64,000 bases of DNA from NCBI GenBank assembly GCA_963727075.1, contig CAVSET010000006.1, positions 1,984,001-2,048,000 on the forward strand, in the 5' to 3' direction. The position numbers and the translations under genes were made by a program. This document shows, piece by piece, positions 53,979-64,000 of this stretch. The notes under the pieces were generated by a model, which saw only the letters and a list, made by a program, of their open reading frames with translations, searched no databases and was not told the DNA's origin. The stretch is from Bog-756 sp963727075. Lineage in GTDB: Bacteria; Actinomycetota; Acidimicrobiia; Acidimicrobiales; RAAP-2. The stretch's first letter is position 1, and the number at the start of each line of letters is the position of its first letter.

Positions 53979-55107
53979 TCATCTGACGCACCCCTCGGAA
54001 GAAGGTGCAAAGGTCTTCGACGACAGTTCGGGCTGCTCCATGGCGGCGAACTGGCCGCCCCGGCTCCATCACGGCCCAATGCACGACGTTATACATGCCC
54101 TCGGCCAACGGAAGGGTTCTTTGGCATAGCGCGCCACGCCTGTCGGAACACCGATGAACGGCACCTCGGTCAATCGTGCGCCGTGCTTGCTCTCCTAGTA
54201 CGGACAGGCCGTAGAAGCACTCGTCTGCGTCACCCAGCACAGCTGGACGTTGGTCATGAGCTGGTCTCGGATGAAACAGTTCTCCGGACTACCGTCGCAA
54301 TCGCTTAGGCTCGGAACTTCTCTACATTCCAGATGAGCAGTCCGGTCGGCGAATCGTCGAGCGCGACCTCGAGGGGTCTGAGGCTTGGTCCCTTGTTCGC
54401 TGCCGTATCCCGACTCCTCGTTGGCGAACTGCTTCATCGCCGCCAGGCCCATCTGCTCCTCGGTCAGCAATACGGGCTTTCGGGCGGCAAGACAAGAGTC
54501 ATGTCGAGATGAATGGCGGCACCGTGCTCTGGGTCGAGCGAGCCGATCCGGGTGGTCAGTTGCGCTCCCCAATCACCACCCGGCGCGCGCCATAGCGCCT
54601 GCAGCCGAGTCGACTCATCAGTCCGACGAATGCCTGGGCGATACGCTGCTCGTCCCAGCCCGGTATGCGCGGGGCTCGGAGAAGCCGTAGCCCGGCGGAG
54701 ACGGCGCGACCACTCAGAAGGCGTCCGTAGCCTGACCGCCGAAGGAATCCGGATCGGTGAGCCATAGGATGACGTCGAGGAACCCGACGATCGAGCCCGG
54801 CCAGCCGTGCGTGATGAGGAGCGATCTGGCGTCGGCGTGCGCCGACCGTGCATGGATGAAATGGATCGATGCTCGTCGATCCGGGTTCGGAAGTGGCTGA
54901 ACTGGTTCAGACGCGTTTCTGCGCGGCCGAGTCATAGGTGTCCCGCCAGTACTCGACCAGATGACGGAGGTAGTCGATTGGGATGCCGTACTCCCAGCCA
55001 GTGCCTTCGATCTGATCGGGGAAGCGAGCCCGCGCGAGGCGATCGTGCAGATCCTCCAGCACGGCATCATCCACACGGATCTGGAACGGTTCGATCGACT
55101 TGCTCAT
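53979..55107 (-). pseudogene. Epoxide hydrolase (EHN family), broken by many frameshifts
   Basis: Start ATG 55107 overlaps the stop of the LLM gene (ATGA). The EHN domain is intact at first (SIEPFQIRVDDAVLEDLHDR, YGIPIDYLRHLVEYWRDTYD). Later pieces in other frames are SLLITHGWPGSIVGFLDVI (nucleophile-side oxyanion HGWPGS), GWDEQRIAQAFVGLM, EEQMGLAAMKQFANEESGY, GVPTGVARYAKEPF and MYNVVHWAVMEPGR (catalytic His end), ending TGA 53979. Total length fits a 370-390 aa enzyme. At least six frame changes are needed. The parent enzyme hydrolyses epoxides to diols. Confidence 0.8.
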
Positions 55108-55988
55108 CGCATCCTGCCGATCACGTCCTCGCCGTATCGACCCAGCGACTGTTGGAAGTCCTCTCCGAACAGGGACTCCCGGGATGACCACGCGCAGACA
55201 CACCGAGCTCCTGCAGAGCACTCACCTCGGCCAGGGCCTCCTCGCCGCCAGTGCCGTTGCATTGCATACTGAGCTCGATCGACGCGGGATCTCTCCCAGC
55301 CTCTTCGGCGCCACACCGCATGACGTCGAGAAGTGGAGGCAGTTGGTCGCGGGATGACGCCGAAGGGAAAGAACCCATCGCCGATACGGCCAGCCCGACG
55401 AGCGGCCGGTTCGCTGTGGCCACCCACGTGCACGGGAATGGTCCCGTCAGGGGGCTGTGGACGCAAACAGCAGTTGTGAAAGCTGCACCGTGTTGCCTGC
55501 GAAGCTGGCCTGTTCCTGCGACCACAAGGCCCGCATGGCACCGATGGCCTCCTCGGTGCGCCGGCCGCGTCGGTAAAAGGGACCCCCAGCGCCTCGAACT
55601 CCTCCTCCAGCCACCCGACTCCGGCGCCGAGGATCATTCGGCCGCCGGAGAGATAGTCGAGTGTGGCCAGTTCCTTGGCCAGCACGAGCGGATTGCGCTG
55701 CGGCACGATGAGGATGCCGGTACCCAGCCGCAGCGTCGAGGTGCCGGCGGCTACATAGGCCAACCAGATCAGTGGATCGGGGAACACCGTCCCCTCACCT
55801 GAAGGGAGCTTTCCCGACGGGTCGTAGGGGTACTTCGACCGGTATCCCGCCGGAACGACCACATGGTCGACGGTCCAGATCGAATCGAAGCCGGAAGCCT
55901 CTGCCGCTTGGGCGAGCCGGACCGCTTCGGTTGGCTCGACGAACCGCCCGATATTGGAAAAGGCGATCCCGAACTTCATCGACTCCAT
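55104..55988 (-). pseudogene. LLM-class F420-dependent oxidoreductase, frameshifted
   Basis: ATG 55988 has GGAGG nine bases upstream. MKFGIAFSNIGRFVEP, FDSIWTVDHVVVPAGYRSKY, LRLGTGILIVPQRNPLVLAK and GGRMILGAGVGWLEEEFEAL are in one frame. The middle then moves between frames (TIPVHVGGHSEPAARRAG; MRCGAEEAGRDPASIELSMQ), and the last part, FGEDFQQSLGRYGEDVIGRM, returns to the first. At least three frame changes. The second F420-type enzyme in the window; it heads a pair with the epoxide hydrolase. Confidence 0.8.
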
Positions 55989-56039
55989 ACCAGTCCACCT
56001 CCAGGTCCACTCCGGGCTCCGACGAGCCGGGACTCTCCT

Positions 56040-57692
<1,653 letters not shown>

Positions 57693-57703
<11 letters not shown>

Positions 57704-58860
57704 GCGCCTTCTCCTCCAACTCGTCCCGATCTTGGCAACCTGCTCGAAGCGGTACAGCTCAGCACAATTGAGGGCGGTGATCTTAGCGGCGATCGTCTGC
57801 CGGCAGCGTGCCCAGAGTCGTCTTTGATGGCCCGTTGCGACTCCGGAAACGTGCTGTCGGTGTGGGGATAGTCCGACGCCCACATACATGAGTCGGCACC
57901 GAGGTGCGGGATAGAATTGGACGGCCAGCTCCTCCTCCTCGAAGGTGGCGATGACCTGCCGCTGAAACAGCTCCGTCGGTGGGATAGCTCGGTGCGTAGT
58001 CGATGTTGCTCGCGAAGACTCCGCCACTCCAGGTCCATCCGAGTCAAGAAGTACGGGTAGCCAGCCGACCCCCGACTCGGCCAGTACGAGCTTGAGTCCC
58101 GGATGGCGTTCGAGCGCCCCGGAGAAGACCATGATCGCCAAGCGCCTCGTCGAGCTGGAGCGGCAGGAGGGCTGCGAACGCGGCCGATTGCCACTTGCCG
58201 ACCTCGGTAGCTCAGCTTCGGTACGAGGCACCGCCCTTTATGTGGAAGCTCAGAGGTAGCCCGGTCTCTCGGCGGCTGCCCACAGCCGATCCCAGGCCCG
58301 ATCGCAGGGGTCGAAATCAAAGACATCGATGATCGCACCGCGGTGGCCGATCTCGGCGGAACGCTCGAGCTCGGCCACTGCTGCCTCAGGGAGAGTGACT
58401 GGGCAGGAACGGGCAGTACGCACAGCCGTTCGGGCGCGGCTGCGTTGAATTCCTCGATGGCCCAGTCGTTCCATGCCGGATAGCAGGCACTCTGCAGGTC
58501 CGGTCGGGATCGAGAGCGTCAGCGGCACAGGGCCGTAGATGACGGAAGCCCACACGCCGTCGAGGTCCATGTCCTCCAGCCGCAATTTCGGATTGCTGAC
58601 CCGGAAGCCGTCGTCCTCGAGTCTGGCACGTGTGACCGCACTGAGGTTCTTCAGAGGGCTGGACCCCTTTGGGCCGTCCGCTGCGACCAAGCACACGCCG
58701 GTTGCAGACCCACATCGGCTGGCCGTCGACGGGTGACCACCCGCGGTGCCCGCTCGGCCGCCTCCTTCGGCAGCCGTGACTGCCACAACTGGGGCGGGAC
58801 GGCGTGCAGATCCAGGTGATCGTCACAGGAATAGATGCTCGATTGCTTCCAACTGGTAAT
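57693..58860 (-). pseudogene. Amidohydrolase family 2 metal-dependent hydrolase, frameshifted
   Basis: The N-terminus is near 58860 (SIYSCDDHLDLHAVPPQLW); no ordinary start codon is seen there, so the 5' end is approximate. Pieces: LRLEDMDLDGVWASVIYGPV, VAELERSAEIGHRGAIIDVF, HPGLKLVLAESGVGWLPVLL, FQRQVIATFEEEELAVQFY and MWASDYPHTDSTFPES, the last being the metal-site Asp region. The reading closes at TGA 57695-57693, overlapping the next gene by 11 bp. At least five frame changes. Relatives are decarboxylases or hydrolases of aromatic or alicyclic acids. Confidence 0.75.
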
Positions 58861-58874
58861 GCTCTCTTTCCCGG

Positions 58875-58880
58875 ATTATA
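58875..58880 (-). promoter_or_regulatory. TATAAT box upstream of the amidohydrolase 2 gene
   Basis: A consensus TATAAT on the minus strand in the 40-bp gap between the P450 stop (58901) and the amidohydrolase start, about 15 bp before the first codons. In GC-rich DNA this is notable. It may be an internal promoter with an almost leaderless transcript. No -35 is evident. Confidence 0.4.
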
Positions 58881-58900
58881 AAAGTGTCGAAGGAGTTCCA

Positions 58901-60136
58901 CTACTGCAGGCGGTAGCGAAGTGGCAGGTGTTTGATCGCTCCATTGACCGACGAATTGAGGCGTTCCACCGGACCCGACTGCTCGAACCACTCCATACGA
59001 GCGGCTAAGCAGGCTGAACATCGCCTGCAACTCGACGTGGGCAACGTGGGCACCCATGCAAAGGTGCGGGCCGAAGCCGAACACGACGGGCTGGCCGGGT
59101 GGACGATCGATGCGGAATTCGAACGGATCCTCGAATACCTCCTCGTCGCGATTGGCCGATGCCCAGTACAGGGCCACTTTGTCCCCGGCGCGGATCTTTT
59201 GCTCCTTGCAGCTCGCAGTCCTGGGTGGCAGTGCGGGCGAAGTAGCTGATCGGGGTGACCCAGCGAAGGATCTCCTCAACGGCATCGGGCAACAGCTCTG
59301 GATGGGCCTGCAGCTTCTCCCACTGGTGCGGGATGCTCGCAGAAGGCCTGCATCCCGCCGGCGATTGCATCTCGGGTGGTCTGGTTCCGGCCTCGACGAG
59401 GAGCTCGCAGTAGGCGAGAGCTGCTGTTGGGTGAGCGGGCACGCCGTCGATCTCGCTCTGGACCAGCTGGGTCACGAAGTCGTCCTTCGGATCCTCACGA
59501 CGTTGCTCGACCATCCGCTTGAAGTAGCGATGGATCTCGCCGCGGGCACGCAGCCGAGGTTTGCTCGGGGCTCTCGCCAGCACGTCGGTACTCCGGATCA
59601 TCCTTGCCGATGATCTCGTTGGTCCAGACGGAAGTGGTGCTGCCACTCCGCCCGAGGCACACCGAGGACCCATGAGATCACCGCAACGGGGAACGGATGC
59701 CGCGAACAGGTCCACGAAATCGCATTCAGCGATCGCGCCGCCGGTGGAGGCCTGGTCGACAATCTCGGCCGCGATGCGCTCGATCTCCTCGATCCGGGCG
59801 CGGACGGAACTCTCGAGGAACTTCTTGTTGGCGACCTGGCGCATCGGACCGTGCCGGGGAGGGTCGAGATAGACGATCATCTCGACGATCTGGTCGAGCC
59901 CGCTGAGATCCATGATCGAACGTGATCCCTTTTGCGCTGGAGAAGATCTGGGGCTGTGAGGCGATATGGATGATGTCGGCGTGCTTGGTGACGGCCCAGA
60001 AAGGCGGGTAACCGGGAGGCTCGATGTACGCCACTGGCGCCTCGGCCCGCAGCCGTGTCCAGAGATGATGCGGATACCCATTTTGGGCGAATCGAGAGGG
60101 TTCGACGAGCTCGAGCGGATCGATGTCGACGTTCAC
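58901..60136 (-). pseudogene. Cytochrome P450, frameshifted
   Basis: ATG 60136 starts MNVDIDPLELVEPSRFAQNG, followed by LWTRLRAEAPVAYIEPPGYP and FWAVTKHADIIHIASQPQIF. Later frames carry LDPPRHGPMRQVANKKFLES (C-helix), AVISWVLGVPRAEW, AVEEILRWVTPISYFARTA (ExxR in EEILR), FEFRIDRPPGQPVVFGFGPH and the heme ligand region FGFGPHLCMGAH, then VNGAIKHLPLRYRLQ to TAG 58901. The span equals about 411 codons, normal for a bacterial class I P450. At least five frame changes. It would hydroxylate the pathway substrate. Confidence 0.8.
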
Positions 60137-60172
60137 AGGTTCGCCCTCGAGTCGGACGGTACGCCCATCTGC

Positions 60173-61328
60173 TCACTCGAAGGTGATGACGCCACGGATG
60201 TTCACGCCGTCGAGCATGTCCTGATAACCCTGGTTGATCTGCTCGAGCCGGTATGTCTTGGTGATCATCTCGTCGAGCTTGAGCTGCCCCGACTTGTACA
60301 GCGACAAGAGGTTGGGGATGTCGAATCGCGGGTTGGCGGCACCGAACGACGACCCCTTGGACCTCCTTTTGGAACATGGCCAGCTCGAAGAGGTTGACGC
60401 TGCGCTTCCTTCTGTCCCTGCGGTGCGACACCGGTGACGACGCAGGTACCGCCCTTCCGGTAAGGGAGAGCGCACCGTCCATGAGGTCCCCGAACATCAC
60501 GCTCGGCGCGAGGATCACGACGTCGGCCATCTGCCCGCGAGTGAGCTCGGTGACCATCGGGAGGGCTTCGTCCATGGACGCCGCGGTATGAGTGGCGCCG
60601 AAATCGAGGGCCGACTTCTGCTTGAACACGACCGGGTCCACGGCGACGATGTTGCGGGCTCCGACCATCCGCGCCCCCTGCACGGCACTGATCCCGACAC
60701 CGCCGACGCCGACGACGACGACAGTGTCGCCGGGGATGACCTCAGCCTCGGTAGACGGCCGAGCCCCAGCCGGTGGTCACGCCGCAAGATACGAGGGCCA
60801 CGGCCTGGGACGGGAGGTCGGGTTCCACGTTCACCAGCGACGCCTCGTGGGCAACGCTGTACTCGGCGAAGGTACCCAGCTTGGCCATGACATTGAGATC
60901 CTGTCCGTCGAGGTGATAGCGGATGGTGCCGTCCGAGATCTGACCAGGGGCAAAGGTCGCCGCGCCGAGGTCACAGAAGTTGGAGTGTCCGGTGATGCAC
61001 ATCTTGCAGCGGCCGCAGATCGGGAAGAAGCTGGCCGCGACATGGTCACCCACCTGCAGCGTGTGCACGTCCGGGCCGACGTCTACGACGACGCCCCACC
61101 CTCGTGGCCGCCGACGATCGGGAACAGGCCACCGGGTCGCGGTGCGCGCACCTCGGGCGGACGCTCGTTGGCGCCGAGATCGCTCGCCCGGAGATGCTGA
61201 TCGGAGTGGCAGAGCCCGGCCGCGCCCCACTTGACGAGCACCTCCTGGGCCTTCGGTGGATCGAGTTCGATCTCCTCGATCTGCCAGTCCTGCCCTCTGC
61301 CCCAGAGCACGGCAGCACGTATCTTCAC
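60173..61328 (-). pseudogene. NDMA-dependent alcohol dehydrogenase (TIGR03989-like), frameshifted
   Basis: GTG 61328 has GGGGAGG upstream. The start MKIRAAVLWGRGQDWQIEEI with GAAGLCHSDQHLR (zinc ligands) matches the Rxyl_3153/NDMA-dependent ADH family, which uses tightly bound NAD re-oxidised by mycofactocin. The structural zinc site is FFPICGRCKMCITGHSNFC, then LGTFAEYSVAHEASLV and SCGVTTGWGSAVYRG. Later frames hold ARMVGARNIVAVDPVVFKQK and LVVVG-type cofactor segments, closing LDEMITKTYRLEQINQGYQD and GVITFE at 60173. At least four frame changes. First gene of the leftward catabolic run; no mft gene is in the window. Confidence 0.8.
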
Positions 61329-61486
61329 GACGTCCTCCCCCTCGCTCCCCCCGGGCCGCTGCCGGCGGGGATGGGAAACATTCCATCACCGTCCTGTCGA
61401 CGCACCAGCCGGCACCGAGCCCGCCGGCGGGACGGCCGAGACGGCCACGGCGCTCCTCGACCGACTGCGCTTGACCGACTATAGCC

Positions 61487-61509
61487 TTCGTGTCAGAGTG
61501 CGACACGAA
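61487..61509. promoter_or_regulatory. Candidate TetR operator between adh and P450 genes
   Basis: TTCGTGTC-N7-GACACGAA, a perfect 8-bp inverted repeat spanning 23 bp, in the 202-bp divergent region. It lies 22 bp upstream of the P450 GTG, with a TTGACC at 61471-61476 as possible -35. The TetR gene two genes along is the likely binder. Confidence 0.6.
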
Positions 61510-61530
61510 AGTCCCCGAGGAGATGGCGCG

Positions 61531-62734
61531 GTGACGGTGACCAGCGGGAGCGACGTCTACTACGACATGTACGACGTCGAGATCAACGTGGATCCGTACC
61601 CGGTCTACCGCCGTCTGCGGGAGGAAGCGCCTCTCTACTTCAACGAGGCTCACGACTTCTACGCGGTCAGCCGCTTCGAGGACGTGGAGCGGGGATTGCT
61701 CGATCCGGAGACCTTCATCTCGGGACGCGGGGCGATCCTCGAAGTCATCAGGGCGAACATCGAGATGCCACCGGGCGTGCTCATCTTCGAGGACCCTCCC
61801 GTCCACAGCGTCCATCGCCGGCTGGTCTCACGTGCGTTCACGGCGAGGAGGGTCGCCGAGCTCGAAGCGAAGATCAGGGAGTTCTGCGGGCGTTGCCTCG
61901 ACCCGCTCGTCGGAGCGAAGGGGTTCGACTTCATCGCCGATCTGGGCGGACTCGTGCCGATGCAGACAATCGGCATGCTCCTCGGGATCCCCGAGAGGGA
62001 CCAGGTCGCCATCCGCGACCAGGTCGACGCCAGCCTCCGCACCGAGGAAGGCAAGCCGATGCAGGTGACCGGCGAGAGCGACATCGTCACCGGTGAGATG
62101 TTCGCCGAGTACATCGAGTGGCGGGCCGATCATCCCTCCGACGACCTGATGACCGAGCTCTTGCAGGTCGAGTTCGAAGACGAGACCGGAACGGTCCGCC
62201 GACTGAACCGCAACGAGCTGCTCACCTTCGTGAACGTCATCGCCGGTGCGGGCAACGAGACCACCAACCGGCTGATCGGCTGGACCGGAAGAGTGCTGGC
62301 CGACCACCCGGACCAGCGGCGCGAACTGGTCGAGGACCGGTCGCTCATCCCGAACGCCATCGAGGAGATCCTGCGCTACGAATCGCCGGCTCCCCACGTC
62401 GCACGCTACGTCGCGAACGACGTCGAGGTGCAAGGAGCAGACCGTACCGGAGGGCAGCGTCATGGTCTTCCTGACCGGTTCCGCCAACCGCGACGACCGG
62501 CGGTTCCCCGACGGGGACCGGTTCGACATCCACCGCGAGTTCGAGCGATCGTTGACCTTCGGGTACGGCATCCACTTCTGCATGGGCGCCGCGTTGGCCC
62601 GTCTCGAGGGGCGAATCGTCCTCGACGAACTGCTGAACCGCTTCCCCGAGTGGGAGGTCGACCTGGCCAACGCAAAGCTCTCCCCCACTTCGACGGTCCG
62701 GGGCTGGGAGTTCCTCCCGGTCGTCACCCCCTAG
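61531..62734 (+). pseudogene. Cytochrome P450, one frameshift near its 3' end
   Basis: GTG 61531 has GAGGAG nine bases upstream. VYYDMYDVEINVDPYPVYRR, FEDPPVHSVHRRLVSRAFTA (C-helix), the I-helix FVNVIAGAGNETTNRLIGW with its acid-Thr pair, and IEEILRYESPAPHVARYVAN (ExxR) are in the first frame. At V-E-V-Q-G (about 62432) one extra G pushes the rest into another frame: VPEGSVMVFLTGSANRDDR, LTFGYGIHFCMGAALARLE (heme Cys) and WEVDLANAKLSPTSTVRGWE, stop 62734. Corrected length is about 400 aa. It is the closest relative of the remnant at 47065. A single shift makes consensus error likely. Confidence 0.88.
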
Positions 62735-62739
62735 AGACG

Positions 62740-63393
62740 GTGCCGACCGAGCCGAAGCGCAAGCCGGGCCCCGCCAAGACGTCGGTGCCGGCCGGTCCCG
62801 AACCGCCGCGCCGGCCCTACAACGGGGCACGCCGGCGTGAGCAGGCCGCGGAGACGCGGGACCGCATCGTGTCGGCAGGTTGTGAACTTCTCCACCGATC
62901 GTCCATCCGCGACTGGCGCGATTTGACGATCCGGGCGGTCGCCGAGCACGCGGGGGTGAACGAGAGGACCGTCTACCGCTACTTCGGCAACGAACGGGGA
63001 CTGCGAGACGCGGTGATGCAGCGTGAGGAGGAGAGCGCCGGCATCGACCTCGACGGGATGCAGCTCGACGACATCGCCGGCATCGCCTCCCGGATCTTCG
63101 ACCATGTTTCGTCGTACCCGACCGAGCCGCGAGCGCCGCTCGATCCGACCCTCGCCGAGGCGAACCAGCGCCAGCGCGACGCCCTCCTCGGCGCCATCGC
63201 CGCCCAGGCGGCCGACTGGTCGGCCGAGGACCAGACGGTCGCCGCCGCGATGTTCGACGTGCTCTGGAGCGTGGCGACCTACGAGCGACTGGTGGTCGAC
63301 TGGCAGGTCGACCAGAAGCGAGCCGTCCGGGGCATCTCGTGGGTGATCGAGCTGGTCGAGGCGGCGGTCCGCGAGGGTCGCGGTCCGGGATGA
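62740..63393 (+). CDS. TetR-family transcriptional regulator
   Basis: 217 aa from GTG 62740, five bases after the P450 stop. The N-terminal tail is basic and Pro-rich. The DNA-binding domain has AAETRDRIVSAGCELL, LTIRAVAEHAGVNERTVYRY and FGNERGLRDAVM. The ligand-binding C-terminus is helical (MFDVLWSVATYERLVVDWQV). It is co-transcribed with the P450 and probably represses it and the divergent adh run through the 61487-61509 palindrome. The inducer would be a pathway substrate. Confidence 0.9.
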   Translation: MPTEPKRKPGPAKTSVPAGPEPPRRPYNGARRREQAAETRDRIVSAGCELLHRSSIRDWRDLTIRAVAEHAGVNERTVYRYFGNERGLRDAVMQREEESAGIDLDGMQLDDIAGIASRIFDHVSSYPTEPRAPLDPTLAEANQRQRDALLGAIAAQAADWSAEDQTVAAAMFDVLWSVATYERLVVDWQVDQKRAVRGISWVIELVEAAVREGRGPG

Positions 63394-63431
63394 TGCCGGA
63401 TCGGAGCTGCCCGAGCCGGGGAGCGAAGCAC

Positions 63432-64000
63432 TCAGTCCTGGTCGAGAGCGGCCACGCCCGCCCGCAGCACCTTCAGCTGGCTGAGCGGGGGACCGGCCGT
63501 CGTCCCGCCGTCGACGGGGACCACGATCCCGGTGATCTGCGCGGAACGCTCGCCGGCGAGGAACAAGACGGTCGCGGCGACGTCCTCGGGCGTCCCCTGG
63601 CGCTGGAGTGGCTGATGGACCCGGATGAGCGGGCCGAGGTCGTAATGGGTGATGTCGGTCGGGATGTGACCCGGTGCGATGCAGTTGACCCGGATGCCGT
63701 ACTCGGCCAGATCGACCGCGATGGCACGGCTGAACTGGATGATCGCCGCCTTGGACATCCGGTAGGCGATGGGAGGTCCCCCTCCGGAGAGGGCGCCGAT
63801 CGAGGAGGTGTTCACGATCGAACCGCCCCCGTTTTCGGCCATGTGCCGAGCGGCGCACTGGCTGCCGTAGATCACCCCGTAGAGGTTCACCGCCATCACG
63901 TGATGGAGATCGGAGAGGTCGTCCGGAAGGAAGCGGTGGAACGAGCTCGAGATTCCCGCGTTGTTGCACATCACGTGGAGCCCGCCGTGGGTGGCGACGG
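63432..64000 (-). CDS. Short-chain dehydrogenase/reductase (SDR 5), 5' end outside window
   Basis: The C-terminal 189 codons are visible; the frame is open to the edge (V-A-T-H-G-G-L-H-V-M-C-N-N-A-G). NNAG, SIVNTSSIGAL (Ser), IAYRMSKAAIIQFSRA (Tyr-x3-Lys), RVNCIAPGHIPTDI and ITGIVVPVDGGTTAGPP are clear. The cofactor loop lies beyond 64000. It is convergent with the TetR gene. Substrate unknown. Confidence 0.9.
   Translation of the reverse strand, partial: VATHGGLHVMCNNAGISSSFHRFLPDDLSDLHHVMAVNLYGVIYGSQCAARHMAENGGGSIVNTSSIGALSGGGPPIAYRMSKAAIIQFSRAIAVDLAEYGIRVNCIAPGHIPTDITHYDLGPLIRVHQPLQRQGTPEDVAATVLFLAGERSAQITGIVVPVDGGTTAGPPLSQLKVLRAGVAALDQD

Noticed and set aside
53668..54129. Rightward 153-codon frame across the epoxide hydrolase end
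   Set aside because: No RBS or family features; minus strand has epoxide hydrolase motifs here.
61231..63393. A 720-residue P450-TetR fusion protein
   Set aside because: The fusion arises from a frameshift that bypasses the P450 stop. The heme-binding end of the P450 is in another frame with its own stop (62734), and TetR has its own GTG five bases later.

Overview
The window is GC-rich, densely coded DNA that looks actinobacterial. The clues are frequent GTG and TTG starts, two F420-dependent LLM oxidoreductases, an NDMA-dependent (mycofactocin-associated) alcohol dehydrogenase, a mycothiol-type TIGR03086 protein, a CtpE-like ATPase and a DUF3048 protein. A member of the Acidimicrobiia is my best guess, but that is inference: there is no rRNA or other phylogenetic marker in the window. 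No rRNA, tRNA, CRISPR array, insertion sequence or phage gene was recognised.

Left part (1-25.4 kb), mostly core metabolism. A leftward operon runs gap, porG, porA, porB and into a gene cut by the window edge. It is followed by a PPOX-fold protein, gpsA, a TreT-like trehalose synthase and an acyl-CoA ligase. The ribosome-binding site and start of that ligase have been tandemly duplicated. Next come two DinB-fold proteins, an aldo/keto reductase, two convergent P-type ATPases whose 3' ends overlap (one CtpE-like, one P1B-5 with a C-terminal hemerythrin domain), a HAD phosphatase, an NHL-repeat exported protein, a PadR-ChrA chromate pair, a DUF3048 protein, a STAS protein, a secreted glycoside hydrolase and an HtrA-like protease.

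Middle part (25.6-33.0 kb), the most interesting locus. Nine co-directional genes, most overlapping by ATGA or similar junctions, encode three exported or membrane-anchored low-complexity proteins, an ApbE flavin transferase, a ferric-reductase-like membrane protein, a NuoF-like flavin/Fe-S protein, a small ferredoxin, and a histidine kinase with an OmpR-type regulator. It reads as a self-regulated module moving electrons between a cytoplasmic NAD(P)H/ferredoxin pool and the membrane or cell surface. The upstream region carries a 9-bp direct repeat with 11-bp spacing, a perfect palindrome and a small hairpin. To the right lies a c-di-GMP module: a CHASE-GGDEF-EAL protein, divergent from a GspE/PilB-type ATPase with an MshEN-like N-terminus.

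Right part (37.8-64 kb), a catabolic island: five SDRs, two LLM enzymes, a berberine-bridge-type flavoprotein, an alpha/beta-hydrolase lipoprotein, paired acyl-CoA dehydrogenases, enoyl-CoA hydratase, aldehyde dehydrogenase, VOC protein, epoxide hydrolase, two amidohydrolases, two P450s plus a deleted P450 remnant, an alcohol dehydrogenase and TetR regulators. A leftward run of eleven genes (61.3 to 48.5 kb) could carry an alcohol or ring substrate through oxidation, hydrolysis and beta-oxidation.

Caution on quality: many genes are split across reading frames (18.8, 22.3, 33.7-35.2, 42.5-42.8 kb, and almost every gene from 54.0 to 62.4 kb), often at homopolymers. Gene lengths and start/stop overlaps are preserved, so consensus error is at least as likely as real gene decay. 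These genes are typed as pseudogenes here only because they cannot be read in one frame.
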